Below, one piece after another: positions 31,829 to 56,440 of a stretch of 64,000 nucleotides of DNA. A model generated the notes under the pieces. It worked only from the letters and a program-made list of their open reading frames with translations, ran no database searches and was not told the DNA's origin. Numbering within the stretch: position 1 is the first letter of the stretch; each line of letters opens with the position of its first letter. A program made the translations under genes and the position numbers. Source of the DNA: Hexactinellida sp. DTS-2022 (Eukaryota > Porifera > Hexactinellida); NCBI GenBank assembly GCA_028753945.1, contig JAPNXP010000001.1, forward strand, positions 11,026,501-11,090,500, read 5' to 3'.

Positions 31829-32038
31829 CAGTGATGTTTTTTGGGGGGGGGCTTGGGGGGGCGCGCCCCCCCACTTATTTCGCTAGGGGGGGCGCTTATA
31901 TCCCAGGGGGGCGCTCCTTCCTATCAGTTATCTATAAATTCATTATTGGGGGCCGTTTTCACCTATGTTTTCTAAGAAAATGCTAAATTTGAAAAGGGAG
32001 CGCCCCCCCCCACTTCTTTTTTTGGCAAAACACCACTG
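31829..32038. mobile_element. hAT-type MITE with poly-G/poly-C arms
   Basis: 210 bp, ends CAGTGATGTTTT and AAAACACCACTG. A perfect 8-bp duplication, AGTAAAAT, lies at 31821-31828 and 32039-32046. The arms contain runs of G and C. Confidence 0.9.
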
Positions 32039-34779
32039 AGTAAAATACAAAAATACATTTGAAATGTGTCATAATATGCATTCGTAATGCATTTAAATTC
32101 TAACTCGTGTAGGAATCGATTTATCGAAAGATTTTTCACACAAGTAGTATACGTATACGTACTGAGTCTACTGACATGGATATATAGATATTTAAAACAA
32201 TAATGCGTAATCAAATCACCTTATTTACTCGAATAGTAGATACTTGACCCATAGTCAGGTGGTGGGTACACCCATGAATTACCTTGTACTTCATGGAGGG
32301 TACGAATCAATATTATTGCGAAATTTTACCGCAAAATATAAAGGATTTATACTAAGGTCATTTTATTTAAATATGATCACAATTTATTAATCGGAACAGA
32401 AATTTTTTGAATCGGAACACTCCTGTCCGGATTAGCGAGGGTGTACTGTACCAATTTGTAAGAATTAATTACTGGACTCATTACTTGTTGACAAGATGTA
32501 CAGTCTCCACAGCCTCGGAGCATCTAATTTGATATAATGTAAATTACTTTACATTATTGTTGTATTGTTGTAGATATAATGTATCCATATACAATGTACT
32601 TAGAAGGATATAAACTGATTATTAATTATATTTGTTCTGATCATGTCTAGGTTACCATACCAAATGTCATTCAGTTCCTAAAGTAATTTCTGTAGTTCCT
32701 AAGTATTTAGCTGGAGTGGGTTCTCATTTTAATGTCAATTGCATTATAATTGCGAATATAGTTCCAATTCCATCGCTCACCGTTCGTTTTATTGTACAAG
32801 TAGTTAAATTTTAAGTACATTCTAGGCTTTTGCAATTACACTATACCAGAACTATTATGTGCGATTGAGTGATCATTCAATTGCATATACACTCTGAAAT
32901 GATCAAGTAATAGTCTAGTTGATAAGTACATGCAAATCATTTGAATTTCGAATATACACGTTTTTACAGTACGTATAAGTAATTATTAAATATATGAATG
33001 ATATGATAGTGCCAGAAGAATTTTAACATAGACTAATTTTATATAAATTATGACACAGTCATTAATCAATTTTGGCCATGGCAGTAGCTAGCATTATTAT
33101 ATAACTTATCAGGTAACTATTTTATAATACAATAAAATAACTTAAATGGTATAGTAGAACTCGGTTAGTACATACATATCATAAAACTGTTTCGGGCAAG
33201 TAAGCATGTACAAGAAATGTAGATTTGTACAAGCTTAATTTGATAAGTAAGTAAGTAATATTATTCGAGTTCTACTCGATGGTTCAAACTCAACAATGTA
33301 GGAACCGTGTCTATTAGGATATTTGATGGATTTCGAAAAATATCGTCTTTTCAGGAAAAAACTTTGCGCTTTTCGTTTTATTAATCATAAAGCTAGGGTC
33401 TTATTCTTGTTAGGGCCTTAAAATAGCAGATAACGTATAAATATTTTCAGGAATACGAGGCCTACAAACGATTTATAAGGACCGTTAATTTGAAACTTCT
33501 AAATGCAAACACAAATAGCTTTAGTTGATGTAATTATAAATCATTATCTGTGATTAACGTAATTAACAAGTAACTAGAAACTGAATAAGTAACACAATTG
33601 AGTAATATTGCCATGCAATTGTAACTTAGAGCATTTGGTAAGGGAGCTCTTTTTCCAGTCATGGTGTTAAGAAATGAATCATCAGTTTTTCCAGCTCCAC
33701 AAGATGAATATGCGAGCGGGCGACTTATCATTATCATTATGTATCTCATTCTTTGATGACGGCATGGTTTAATAGGTTGCTTTGCAAAAATTTACTTTGT
33801 GAATGCTGTTTGATGAAATATGCAATCGTTTGTAAAATGCTTGTCATAATTTCCAAGTAGATTGTGTGTCTCCATCAATTGTTAATTGTGCATTATAAAA
33901 CAAAATGCTTATGGGGCCCACGATTCAAACAAGTTGGGATTACCTGCTCTAAAGGGAACAAAGGGGCGGTCAAATTTAATATATTTGAAAATTATCGAAT
34001 TTAACGAGCAGATTGCCATATTTATACTTCCCAAAGAACTCCAATCATTAATATAATCTATTCTCAGAGGGGCGATCGCCCCGCCCCGCTGCCCCTGAAT
34101 TAATAGTGCACGTGCTACCTATATGCTGTATATAAATACATCCTTCATATGATTTGAAAGGAATATACTTTTAAATATAAGCAAGGGCCGAAGGCCCGAG
34201 TCTAAGTACGGACGTGGCGCGGACGAGTAACTTGTAACTAGTAAAGTTCGGTATAAAAATTATGATGCAGGCAGTAGAGCTTAAACAAGTTTACCATGAA
34301 AAGTGGCATAAAATTTTGGAAATAATTCATTTAAACAAGTTGACTACATACTTGCAAACCCTCCAGTGATTCCTAGATTATCCAGGGATTTCAATCTCTT
34401 ACATTGACATTATTCAATAATTGACATCGTCTAGGGATCCTGGTAAATCCATTCCTCGAGATTTTCCATACCAAATCAAGTAATTAAGTGCATTTATATT
34501 TGGTTAGAGTTCTTTAAATATACGTACATCTACGTATGTATTATGAGTACAAAATGTCTATTCTTCAAGAATATAACTCGAAAAGTGTAATATAAACTAT
34601 AGCAAATCCATTCCAGGTACGTATTTAACATGGAGTCTAGAAAAAAACAGTAATAAATTAAAGAACACATTATCAAGGGAAATCTATGGATTTTAGGAAT
34701 AATATCAGGGAAATATTTTGAAGGGATTGCTAAGTAACTCGTAAGTAACAGAGTACAGCTTGTCGGATGTCAATAGACT

Positions 34780-35060
34780 TACCGTAATCCTTGAATAAGC
34801 GCCGGGCAATAATAATAATGACCTTTGTATGATTAAATTAATACCATTATTTCATGATTGAAATGTAATTACATTTATTTAGGCAATTTCGGTAGGTTTA
34901 ATAGCAGTGATGTGCTCCGTTACTCAGTAACGTAATAAGTTACCATTACATTAAAGGTAAACGTAGTATACAGTACTAACAAATTTCAAAATAAGAGCGG
35001 GTGAATTTGTCCCAAGAAATTCAAAAGAGCAGGGGCGCTTATTCTGGGAATTAAGGTAAT
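34780..35060. mobile_element. TACCGTA-family element, degenerate copy
   Basis: Left end TACCGTAATCCTTGAATAAG followed by CGCC. The right side reads GGGGCGCTTATTCTGGGAAT. The interior has the word TGTAATTACATTT shared with other copies. Confidence 0.6.
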
Positions 35061-35360
35061 AAAGTCGTGTACGTAATAGACTTTTAGTCAATAAATTTAA
35101 TATGTTACTTTTAAGGTAACACTAAAGTGATGAATAAGGATTTGGTCCCAATTTAGTATAGCTGGGCTAACTGCATCTTATTCTAATTTCGAGGTAAATC
35201 AGTCAATCAATGCAATTAACCTCGCTAGACGACGTTGTAAAATTTCGCTTAAGGACAACTTTCATTAAGAACTGACAAAGTTGCTAAATTTACTTTCATT
35301 TTCTAATCATAGCAAGTGGAGTGGAATGCAGACCAATAAACAATTATGGAAATTCGCAAG

Positions 35361-35369
35361 TATAAATAG
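35361..35369 (+). promoter_or_regulatory. TATA box before the bZIP gene
   Basis: TATAAATAG, 39 bp before the ATG at 35408; a transcription start about 30 bp downstream would leave a very short leader. Confidence 0.5.
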
Positions 35370-35407
35370 TTTTGGTAAAACTAATTAAATGAGAAATAGA
35401 ATATCAA

Positions 35408-35797
35408 ATGGCATGCAAAACAAAAAACAATCCCCATTTGATCGACATTCTTAAAATTTTAGACATTTCAAACGAGGAATTGATTAGTCGACCAATTGGT
35501 TATCTCAGGACACGATTGAGACAGAAGACTTCAAACACCGATGACGCAGACCATTTGGATTTCCAATCTCTAGAGAATCTCTTGTCAACCACAAGACGTA
35601 AGGCAAAGAAAAATAAATACGCTGATCATAACAAGAAGAGATATGAAACTGAAGTGTATTGTTTGTCACATAATCTCTTGTATCTCGTTGAAGAGAGGGA
35701 AACTCTGCTTCAGACCAAGGTTGCACTTTTGAACGAAATTAATTATTATACTGCAGCTATTTGCTGCGAAATGCAACGTGAAGAAGGACCCAACTGA
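35408..35797 (+). CDS. Divergent Maf-like bZIP protein
   Basis: Single-exon 129-codon gene with AT-rich codons. Residues 19-38 (DISNEELISRPIGYLRTRLR) resemble the Maf extended homology region (pattern SxxxLVSxxVRELNRxL). A basic stretch, RRKAKKNKYADHNKKR (63-78), lines up with Maf with identical spacing from RR to YA. A perfect leucine heptad follows: L86, L93, L100, L107. In this register the invariant bZIP Asn is Lys68 and the invariant Arg is Lys76, so DNA recognition may be altered. About 18 polar residues separate the two regions, more than in Maf. It is probably nuclear and may act as a dimer partner of other bZIP proteins; that is inference. It stands alone in repeat-rich DNA. Confidence 0.6.
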   Translation: MACKTKNNPHLIDILKILDISNEELISRPIGYLRTRLRQKTSNTDDADHLDFQSLENLLSTTRRKAKKNKYADHNKKRYETEVYCLSHNLLYLVEERETLLQTKVALLNEINYYTAAICCEMQREEGPN

Positions 35798-37419
35798 ATT
35801 TTCACCTAACAAAGCAATCTTAACTTCCTTCCACTAGCTTCCCCTACTCAAGCGGCAATGTGTTCTTATAAGTAATTATTGTTTAATGTGCAGCTCTATT
35901 CGCTCAATGCCCAATGCATGCATATACGCGAAGCTTGTTATTTTTAGATTATTGTTCTTTGATAAATACAATTATACTTGCAGCTAGTAACAACAAAGTA
36001 CAATCCCAACAGTGGCTCAAACAAGGGCACGATAATAATTACAAAGTAAGCACATAAAGTTGTAGCTTGGTAATTTTCTGTCATTTCAAATATCATTCAG
36101 TGGCTACAATTTCTATCGACGTGTGCTATGAAAATTGAAAGGTAACCATGGCTGGCGAAAGAAATTATGGGTTCTAGACGGGTTCCCACAACATCTGATC
36201 CAAGATTCCTAGTAATCATTACTATTAAATTGGTTCATAATTTTACCCGACTCAGTAGTACATCTCCGGGTCAGTGGTAACACTATTACTGACAGAAGAC
36301 CATAGATTAATATAAACTATGCAGTTCTATAGATCTGTTTTGATAGTATTTCTCAAATACTTAAGCTACAATGATAATGCCTCATAAATTAATGTGGATC
36401 GAATTTATGGAAATAAAATACCAGTGTGATAATGGATATTTAAATTAAAAAATTGAAAGTAATTGACCTATTTATCACAGCGTCAATAAAAAATGGTGAC
36501 TACGCCAACACTGGACGATCGAGCAATTTAAACTGGCATTTGTTCATAAAATTATACAAATATATTCTTGCACGGACATGTTAAATACAATATTTGGGGT
36601 ATTATATACACTTTTTTTGGTTCCTTCAAAGCCCCTTTTTGAATCCTGTTATACGAATTTGGGTAAAGAAAAAAAAATTTTTGACGATCTTAAGGGGTTG
36701 TACCAAAGTAAGTTTCTAAACTATTCAGAGGGTGTGGATTGTAATGTAATTTTTATTTAAAATCCATAAATCCTAATATGAACCGTATTATAGATAATGG
36801 GTTGAAATTGCAAATTTTTCTGAATTTTAAAAATTAATACAGTAGAATTAGAACTCGGTTAAACGTACCTGGGTTAGTACGTACTAATTTATTTTTACCA
36901 AGATTATAAATATGTTGGGTAAACTCGGTTACTACGTAAACTCGGATAATACGTACCTACTTATTTTCCTTTCCTAAGGGGGTACGTTATAGTCGATAAA
37001 TTTCGGCCTAACATTCGGCCTAATTAAATCATTCTCAGGATATCTGTTACTATACTCAATATTATTAAGAAGATATTCTGAGGTCTTTTCAAGTTAAACT
37101 TAGAAAGAATTTGAAGACTTGAAAGAATGGCCATTTTCAGACAAGCTAGTCAAAAATTGTACAATATTAGAATATGGCTAGTATGTAGTGCTCCGAATTA
37201 GTGAAAGTATAATGTAGCAAGCAACTCGAATTAAACATAAAAGTACAATTGTCCACTAATGCTTAATTCGGGTATAAAATGTTTTCATGTATCCCTGAGG
37301 TTACCATTACATTTGATTGTGGAAGCAATTAATGCTGGTAGTAAAATAACACAATTGGAAAATGCAGATAGACAGTATATTTCTCCGAAAAAATTACAAA
37401 TGATCTGTTGTTTTGTTTA

Positions 37420-37930
37420 CATATTGTGTACAAACCTATTTGTATTTCATACATTCAAGCTTCTAGCAGCATAATAACATAAGTGATATACTGCATTATG
37501 GATGTTGACATAAAATGATACGTATGTGGAGATGTTAAACTCATTAACTATATAATTAGTTAAATAAATATATATAATTTCTGATCATTATGAGGCAATT
37601 GGATTATAAAAATTCTGATTTCAGATTTGAATTCCACATGATCGAATTACTCTAGGTGAATAATCTCTAATCATTACGATCATTTTCCACTGAGATACAA
37701 CCACATTTCCTTTTGTGCCTCAAGCGGCAAATGGCAGGGACACATATACCACTTCATGCATATTGGATAGAAATTACTTAAAATAATAATTTTTAGGAAA
37801 TTTAGTGCTATAACAATATATTTAATTAAAGTGATTTTAGAGTAGTTAAACAGCCGTTAAAAGTTACCGGACGAATATTGTGTCTGCATTAAAATTCCTG
37901 TTGTTTCAATACTTTTGGTGGTTAGTATAT
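37420..37930 (+). repeat. ~0.5-kb dispersed repeat, copy 2
   Basis: Mate of 30470-31010 in the same orientation, about 7 kb apart. It ends where composite element B begins. Confidence 0.8.
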
Positions 37931-38842
37931 TAAAACTCGATTGTTGTGTGTTCGTGTTTATTTGTTTGTCCAGATTGTATTAAAGTGATGGGGTAATACA
38001 AACTGTAATTAACATTGAGATGGAAACTAACTTTTTCAAATGTTTATATAATCGGTAAACAAGTATGTTCAATTCGAATTTTCCATTTATAAATTTCTAA
38101 TGTGAATATTTATTGTTGTCGTTTACCAAAAATAGGTAAACAAATTGATGAAAATTCAAAATGAACCCAGAAGCCAGCTTCCAACGGGTATTATAGGTAA
38201 ACAGTTAAAAGTATGGACATGGTAGTTAGGGTGTATATTTTATGTCGATTTTGTCAAATGTTGATTTTACAAAATCAACATGTCGATTTTACAAAATCGA
38301 CATCCAAAACGTCGATTTTGTCAAATCAACAACAAACTTAACTTCTAATTTGTGAAAAGTCGATTTTACAAAATCAACGAATAAAATATGTCGATTTGTA
38401 AAACCAACTATTTTCAGAATGTAGATTTATAAAATCAACGAATATAATATGTCGATTTTCTAAAACCAACTATTTTCAATTTTCTAAAATCAGCATATTT
38501 ATTTGTTGATTTTGTAAATCCACTCTTAAAATGGCCCGAACGTTTCAAATAACCATACAAGACACTTTGTTTAAAGCCTGGTTCTTTTATCTTGTGATGT
38601 GCTACGTGCTTACTCAGTTAAGCATGGCTTTTACCATCATTCCACACCTTGAGAGAGAATGTTGATTCATGTCGATTTTGTAAAATCAACAATTGACAAA
38701 ACCGACATATCATATATAACTACAACGAATTTTACTAACTATATAATCAATGGTTTAGTGAGGAGTGAGGCCACGTAGCGGCCGTCAATTTGAAGTGCGT
38801 AGCACCGATCCGTCACAAAGCGACCGAGACCGAAGGGCTCGT
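37930..38842 (+). repeat. Composite element B with palindromic insert and hairpin tail
   Basis: The head (ACTCGATTGTTGTGTG) and about one unit of the 142-bp repeat (to about 38207) match element A. The tail at 38755-38842 matches the hairpin tail, with GTGC-gta-GCAC intact and the others decayed, ending GAAGGGCTCGT. Between them, 38243-38530 and 38668-38710 hold many copies of the palindrome TCGATTTTGTAAAATCGA, which element A lacks. Confidence 0.8.
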
Positions 38843-39454
38843 TAAGATATAAACTAGCTTCCAACGGATCTAATGGGTATTTTATTTAGTTTAATGATAA
38901 CGAATTCATATTCCAAACCATAATTGCATATGATATATTTGTTGTTGGTAGATATAACACAAGGCGTGTGAAACTCACGAAAGTGCGCGCAACGGACATA
39001 TACGTAGTACGTTCATTGTCAGAATGGTAATGAGAAGCGGCGGCTCAGCCATAGAACAAATATTGTTCCGTAAAAAAAAGGTACGGCTATAGCCATACCT
39101 GCCTACGGCCATGTAATGTGAACAAACAATTCAACTGGATGCCAAATCGCATTGGGCTTTTTTGAGAGCGACAGAGTGAGAGAAGACAATTCAGTTCACA
39201 GTACAAAATAATTAAAACCAAATATACTTACAGCTCATCAATATACAAATGTAAATAATTTTGAGTTATAGCGTGATACTATAATAAAATAATAACCAAT
39301 TTCAGCAGAATAGTAGCATTCCTGTAGACAGTACTGTTGTTATATTCAGCGTAGAAATAGAGTAGGACAGTTTAAACCATTAACAAAGCTAGTCGTAAGG
39401 CAATTAGAATCCCATTCAAGTGATTGGATGCTGTGCTCCCAGCTGTGCGTTAAA

Positions 39455-52414
<12,960 letters not shown>

Positions 52415-53262
52415 CAATAACTAGCTTGACATTTGTATCACAACCTAATTAGATGGAGAATTAGTATTGCCTTTAGAGACCCAGAAGTGAGGTAATATAT
52501 CCTAAAGCAAAGTACGTTGCATATATACAGGTCATGAATAAACTTGTATTATAAAGGTATGCATATACATGACATAGTATGCGCTCAAGGAGAAAACAAT
52601 AGAAAGTCCCAAAAGATCTTACTACAAAGCAGACTTCTTCAAACACATGGTTTATACAGTCAGTCAGTCCTAATGCAGTTACGATATAATATAACTACAG
52701 GAAGTAATTTTCAGAATAAGGAAACATAGTTTGTACAAAGTCGAAATAAGATATTAGAACGTATCCAAAGTACAATTTGAGTTAAGTTATACAGCAGTCC
52801 ATACATACCTGAATATAAGAATGCAGAAACACAGCACAAAGTCAGCGAGAATGGAAAATAGCAAACAACAAGTAAAAATGCGATTTGTTAAGAGAGGGAT
52901 CTCGATTTCGTTTTATAGGGAGCTATCGCTGTTGAAATCAGGTCTATGCAGTGATTCAATTGAACTTATGCAAATGGACTAGTAAACAATCTCAGAAGCC
53001 AGTTCCATTATAATTGCAAGAAAGTAAACTAGGGACAACGAAGCGAGAGAAAAACCTCAGCAGAAAAAGCATACTGGATACTAATATCTTAAAATTAGTG
53101 TTAATTAATGCAACACCTGGCTTGCTGACAACACCTGGCTTGCTGCGAAGGCATCAGTCAATAGTACAGATATATGCCATACAATAGCTAGAGACCAATT
53201 AGGTGCGGTAGAACTTAGAACTCCCGAGGTCACAAATAATTACCGTGGCAACTATGTGTGGT

Positions 53263-53588
53263 CAAGGTTGCCCGATTACGATTGTAATCAATTACACAAT
53301 TTCTTGTAATCGTAATTATAATCATTCCAACTTTTTATTACTGTACTTGTTTCTTAATATAACCTTATATAACCTTATAATAAAGTCATCTGAGTTTTCA
53401 ATTTAATTAATAAGTCCTACAAGATAAATGGCTATATGATATCACTGGGTTGCTGATAACGATTTCGATCGTAATACGATAATACGATTACGCGTAATCG
53501 TATTAATCATAGTTGCGATTTCAAAACTTATAGTAATCGTGATCGTATAAATGGAACTCATTTCAAAGTAATCGCCCCAACCTTGCCA
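53263..53588. repeat. GATTAC-rich inverted element
   Basis: Left end CAAGGTTGCCCGATTACGAT, right end GTAATCGCCCCAACCTTG. The interior is rich in TAATCGTAAT and ATTACG palindromes. No clear target duplication. Confidence 0.6.
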
Positions 53589-53649
53589 ACCCTGCACGTG
53601 GCAAACCACTAAGACCCGTGATTGACTCATCTATAAATAGGGCTGAAAC

Positions 53650-53975
53650 GAATATTCGAAATGTAACGAACGAACCTTTTTCTAAACAAACGAATATTCG
53701 AAAATTATTTAGTTTGATGACGAAGCATTAAATAAAATTCAAGACTCAAAATACAGTGGAAAATAGTTTTTTGTTAATTTACAATAGTTTAATCATACTT
53801 ACAAAGTGTATTAGACTCAAGTTAGTTACTATAAAGGCTAGTTTAGGTAGGAATATATATTGAAGATCCCTCCAAACTATACAAAAGTCATGTTGTTGTC
53901 CAAAAGTAGTCAACGAATATCCGTTTCAATCTAGTACTCGTTCAAACGTGTATTAGTTTCGTTTCAGCCTTATTT
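53650..53975. repeat. AATATTCG element, mate of 16335-16595
   Basis: Ends GGGCTGAAACGAATATTCG and inverse TTTCGTTTCAGCC. Shared internal words with the other copy are TGGAAAATAGTTTTTTGTTA-like, TTTAATCATA, TACAAAGTGTATTA and GCTAGTTTAGGT. Confidence 0.65.
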
Positions 53976-54042
53976 ATAGCCCACTACACAGGATGCAGCC
54001 ATGTTGCACTGTGTATGGTTGAGATACACCACTATCCGCACC

Positions 54043-54696
54043 CATAGGCGCCGAAACTCTCCAGCGCCAGGGGGGGTGTAACTTTACATTTAAAAATGTG
54101 AAAGGTCAAAAAAACGATTCCTATGGCGCATTGTCGCTAAGATTAAAGTTGGGGCGCGTGGAGCGAGTGTTGCGAGCGATCCTTGGGGGGTTCTGGGGGC
54201 AAGCCCCCCAGAAAAAAATGGACTACGAGATACCCAGATATCAATTTGTTTTGAATGAATTATACGTATATTTTATTGTACTAAATTATATTGAATATTG
54301 TATTTTCTATCCAGAGGGAACGGTAACACCCGCACCAATAATGTTGCCCCCCTTCAATTTACGGGAGGGGGGGAACGCGCCCCCCCTAGCGCATCCCCCT
54401 GTTTCGCCACTGGTATGGTGGCTGAAAATCATTATGTTGACGGGCATAATTGTATACATATATTAATAATCCAATGTTATTTAGAAGGACTCCTTATGGA
54501 ATTATATTTTTTCAATGGGTTTACGTATATGTTTTCTACTTTAACAATAAAGAATATGTCTAATATACCCTGCCTGACCAACCAGGAGGGGTATACCCTT
54601 CCTGACTCTTTCCTCAGCCAGGGGGGGTGAAACCCTCCCTGACAAAAACCAGGGAGGGTGTAACCCCCCCTGACCCCCCCACTTTCGGCGCCTATG
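54043..54696. mobile_element. hAT-type element, 654 bp
   Basis: Ends CATAGGCGCCGAAA and inverse TTTCGGCGCCTATG. A perfect 8-bp duplication, TCCGCACC, lies at 54035-54042 and 54697-54704. There is no transposase; the interior has several G/C-rich repeats of CCAGGGGGGGTG. Confidence 0.92.
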
Positions 54697-55867
54697 TCCG
54701 CACCAAACAAGTAATATTGGCCTGTACCCTTATTGACCTGCTGACGAGGCAGAAATAAGGCGGACTGAGCTCAATCAATGTGAGAGCACAAAATATAGAA
54801 AATATATTGAAATAAAATGTTTACTTTAAACTAAGATCAAATTTGATTAAATAAATCAGTGGCAAAAAAAGAAAGAGCGTGCGAATTTAAATTTACCATA
54901 TATAAATTTCAGATTTCTGAGGCATTAGGGTTTTATTTATAAATGTTGAGTATAAATGAAATAATATCAATTAATTAAACTGAAACTAATATATCGCGTA
55001 TTCGTCAGGTCAATTTTGAATATTTAAAGAGTTCAATTAATTACAAGGTAATATCGCAAATATGTGAGAGTAATGTCAATTGCAGGATTTCCCAAACTGA
55101 CTAGTTATTAGTATATTAATATAATATGTCGTATAAACGGGACAGCAGGCCTGACTGAGGATTAGCTAGCGTTTTTATTTAATTAGGTGCATAGGTTAAT
55201 CATGTGTAATAATTTGAAAAGAAAGTATTACTGACATTTCGTAGAGTAAAAAACTAACAATTTTCATGAATTTCAATAAAAATATTAAAAAAGTTACATA
55301 AGTATATATCCCTTCATGTTTATTTCAAAGTTTGCAAACGCGATGATAGTCCCTATTGGATTTTCTAGCAATTAGATCAATAGTATGAATGCATACAAAG
55401 TAATATATAATGTACTTAATTTCTCCATGTATAATAATAATTACTGTAATAATAATCTAAGCAATTAATTTATGATAAACTAAGCATAACATACAAGAAT
55501 AGTCTTGGATATTCGATCCCTACATAAGATTCCCTTGGAAATATCTCATACGGGAGTAATCAATGTAAGCAGCCCAAATTTTGCAACTAATGAGTCAACA
55601 AATAAAATAAAATTCTCGCTCAAGCTCAACTGATACTCGGGAGTGTATTAACTTAATACAGTTTCGAAATAAATTTACGCACCTGTAGCTGTATTACAAT
55701 TACAAGTAAGGTCTCGTAGCAAAATAGTTCAAGGTTGGATCACTATTATACCAACAAATACAATAAATTACAGAAAATAATAGCAACATATTATTTTGAT
55801 AAAATAGAAATTGAGAAATAGAATTTATGCAAGATCAGCCTTAAGATGCATATTTAGAAACAAAGTA

Positions 55868-56052
55868 CAGTGGAATCTCGTAAATACGAACACCAACAAC
55901 GGGAAAAGTTTACTTCGCTTTATTCGGAGTTCGTATTAACCGGAGTAATACCCATTGAATAGCCATTGTAGGGACTTAATTTTGTGGAACTGTTTGTTCG
56001 TATTATCAGGAAATTCGTATTAACCGTGTACGTACTAACGAAGGTTCTACTG
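55868..56052. mobile_element. pogo-like MITE (family B)
   Basis: CAGTGGAATCTCGTAAATAC to CGAAGGTTCTACTG, flanked by TA. Internal GTTCGTATTA repeats are present. Confidence 0.85.
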
Positions 56053-56440
56053 TAATTAAAGTAATGCTAAGTACTCTTAACTGCTAATCTTATTGAGGAT
56101 AAGAGAATTCAAAATGTGTCACAAGTAACTAACAAGAGTCAAAATATTTAATGAGATGGAGTCATTTGGATAAGGGTACGTATTATATGGAATAGTAGCA
56201 ATAACTATTAGCTTTGACGGAAAGGTATTTGGAAAAAGATAGAGACAACTAATTGACTAATCGCATACTAATTATTATATAAATATTCTACTATAAGAAC
56301 TAAACTTTAGGGTGATCCTTGCTGCATGCTGTTTGTCCGAAGATGACAAGCAGAGAGTAAGACAGAGAAATGTCACATGCATAATTAACTAAATCATTTG
56401 CTAGCTAGAATGAGCACAAAGTGAGAGAACAGCACTTTAT

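Larger units (their letters stand above)
27996..35407. other. Gene-poor region with decayed repeats
   Basis: It holds an inverted-repeat element (28023-28497), an inverted duplication (28628-29365), one copy of a 0.5-kb dispersed repeat (30470-31010), a hAT MITE (31829-32038), pogo-like fragments near 32400-32455 and 33156-33285, and a TACCGTA-family element (34780-35060). A GC-rich patch at 34070-34100 and a GGGCC-gaa-GGCCC hairpin near 34187 are also seen. No gene is supported. Confidence 0.6.
35798..39454. other. Gene-free region, bZIP to Abl 3' end
   Basis: Contains pogo-like fragments (about 36843-36970), dispersed repeat copy 2 (37420-37930) and composite element B (37930-38842). I see no gene in 38843-39454, which may include the Abl 3' UTR. 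Confidence 0.6.
52415..56440. other. Gene-free region, Abl to NAP1
   Basis: Holds a symmetrical GATTAC-rich element (about 53263-53588), a degenerate AATATTCG repeat (53650-53975), a hAT element (54043-54696) and a family-B MITE (55868-56052). A direct repeat, ACACCTGGCTTGCTG, lies near 53112-53142. Otherwise it is AT-rich with no gene seen. Confidence 0.6.

Noticed and set aside
31753..31986. 77-codon ORF rich in Gly
   Set aside because: It is produced by the G-runs of the hAT MITE 31829-32038.
54098..54630. Plus-strand ORFs of 122 and 110 codons
   Set aside because: Both lie inside the hAT element 54043-54696, overlap each other in different frames and lack transposase motifs.
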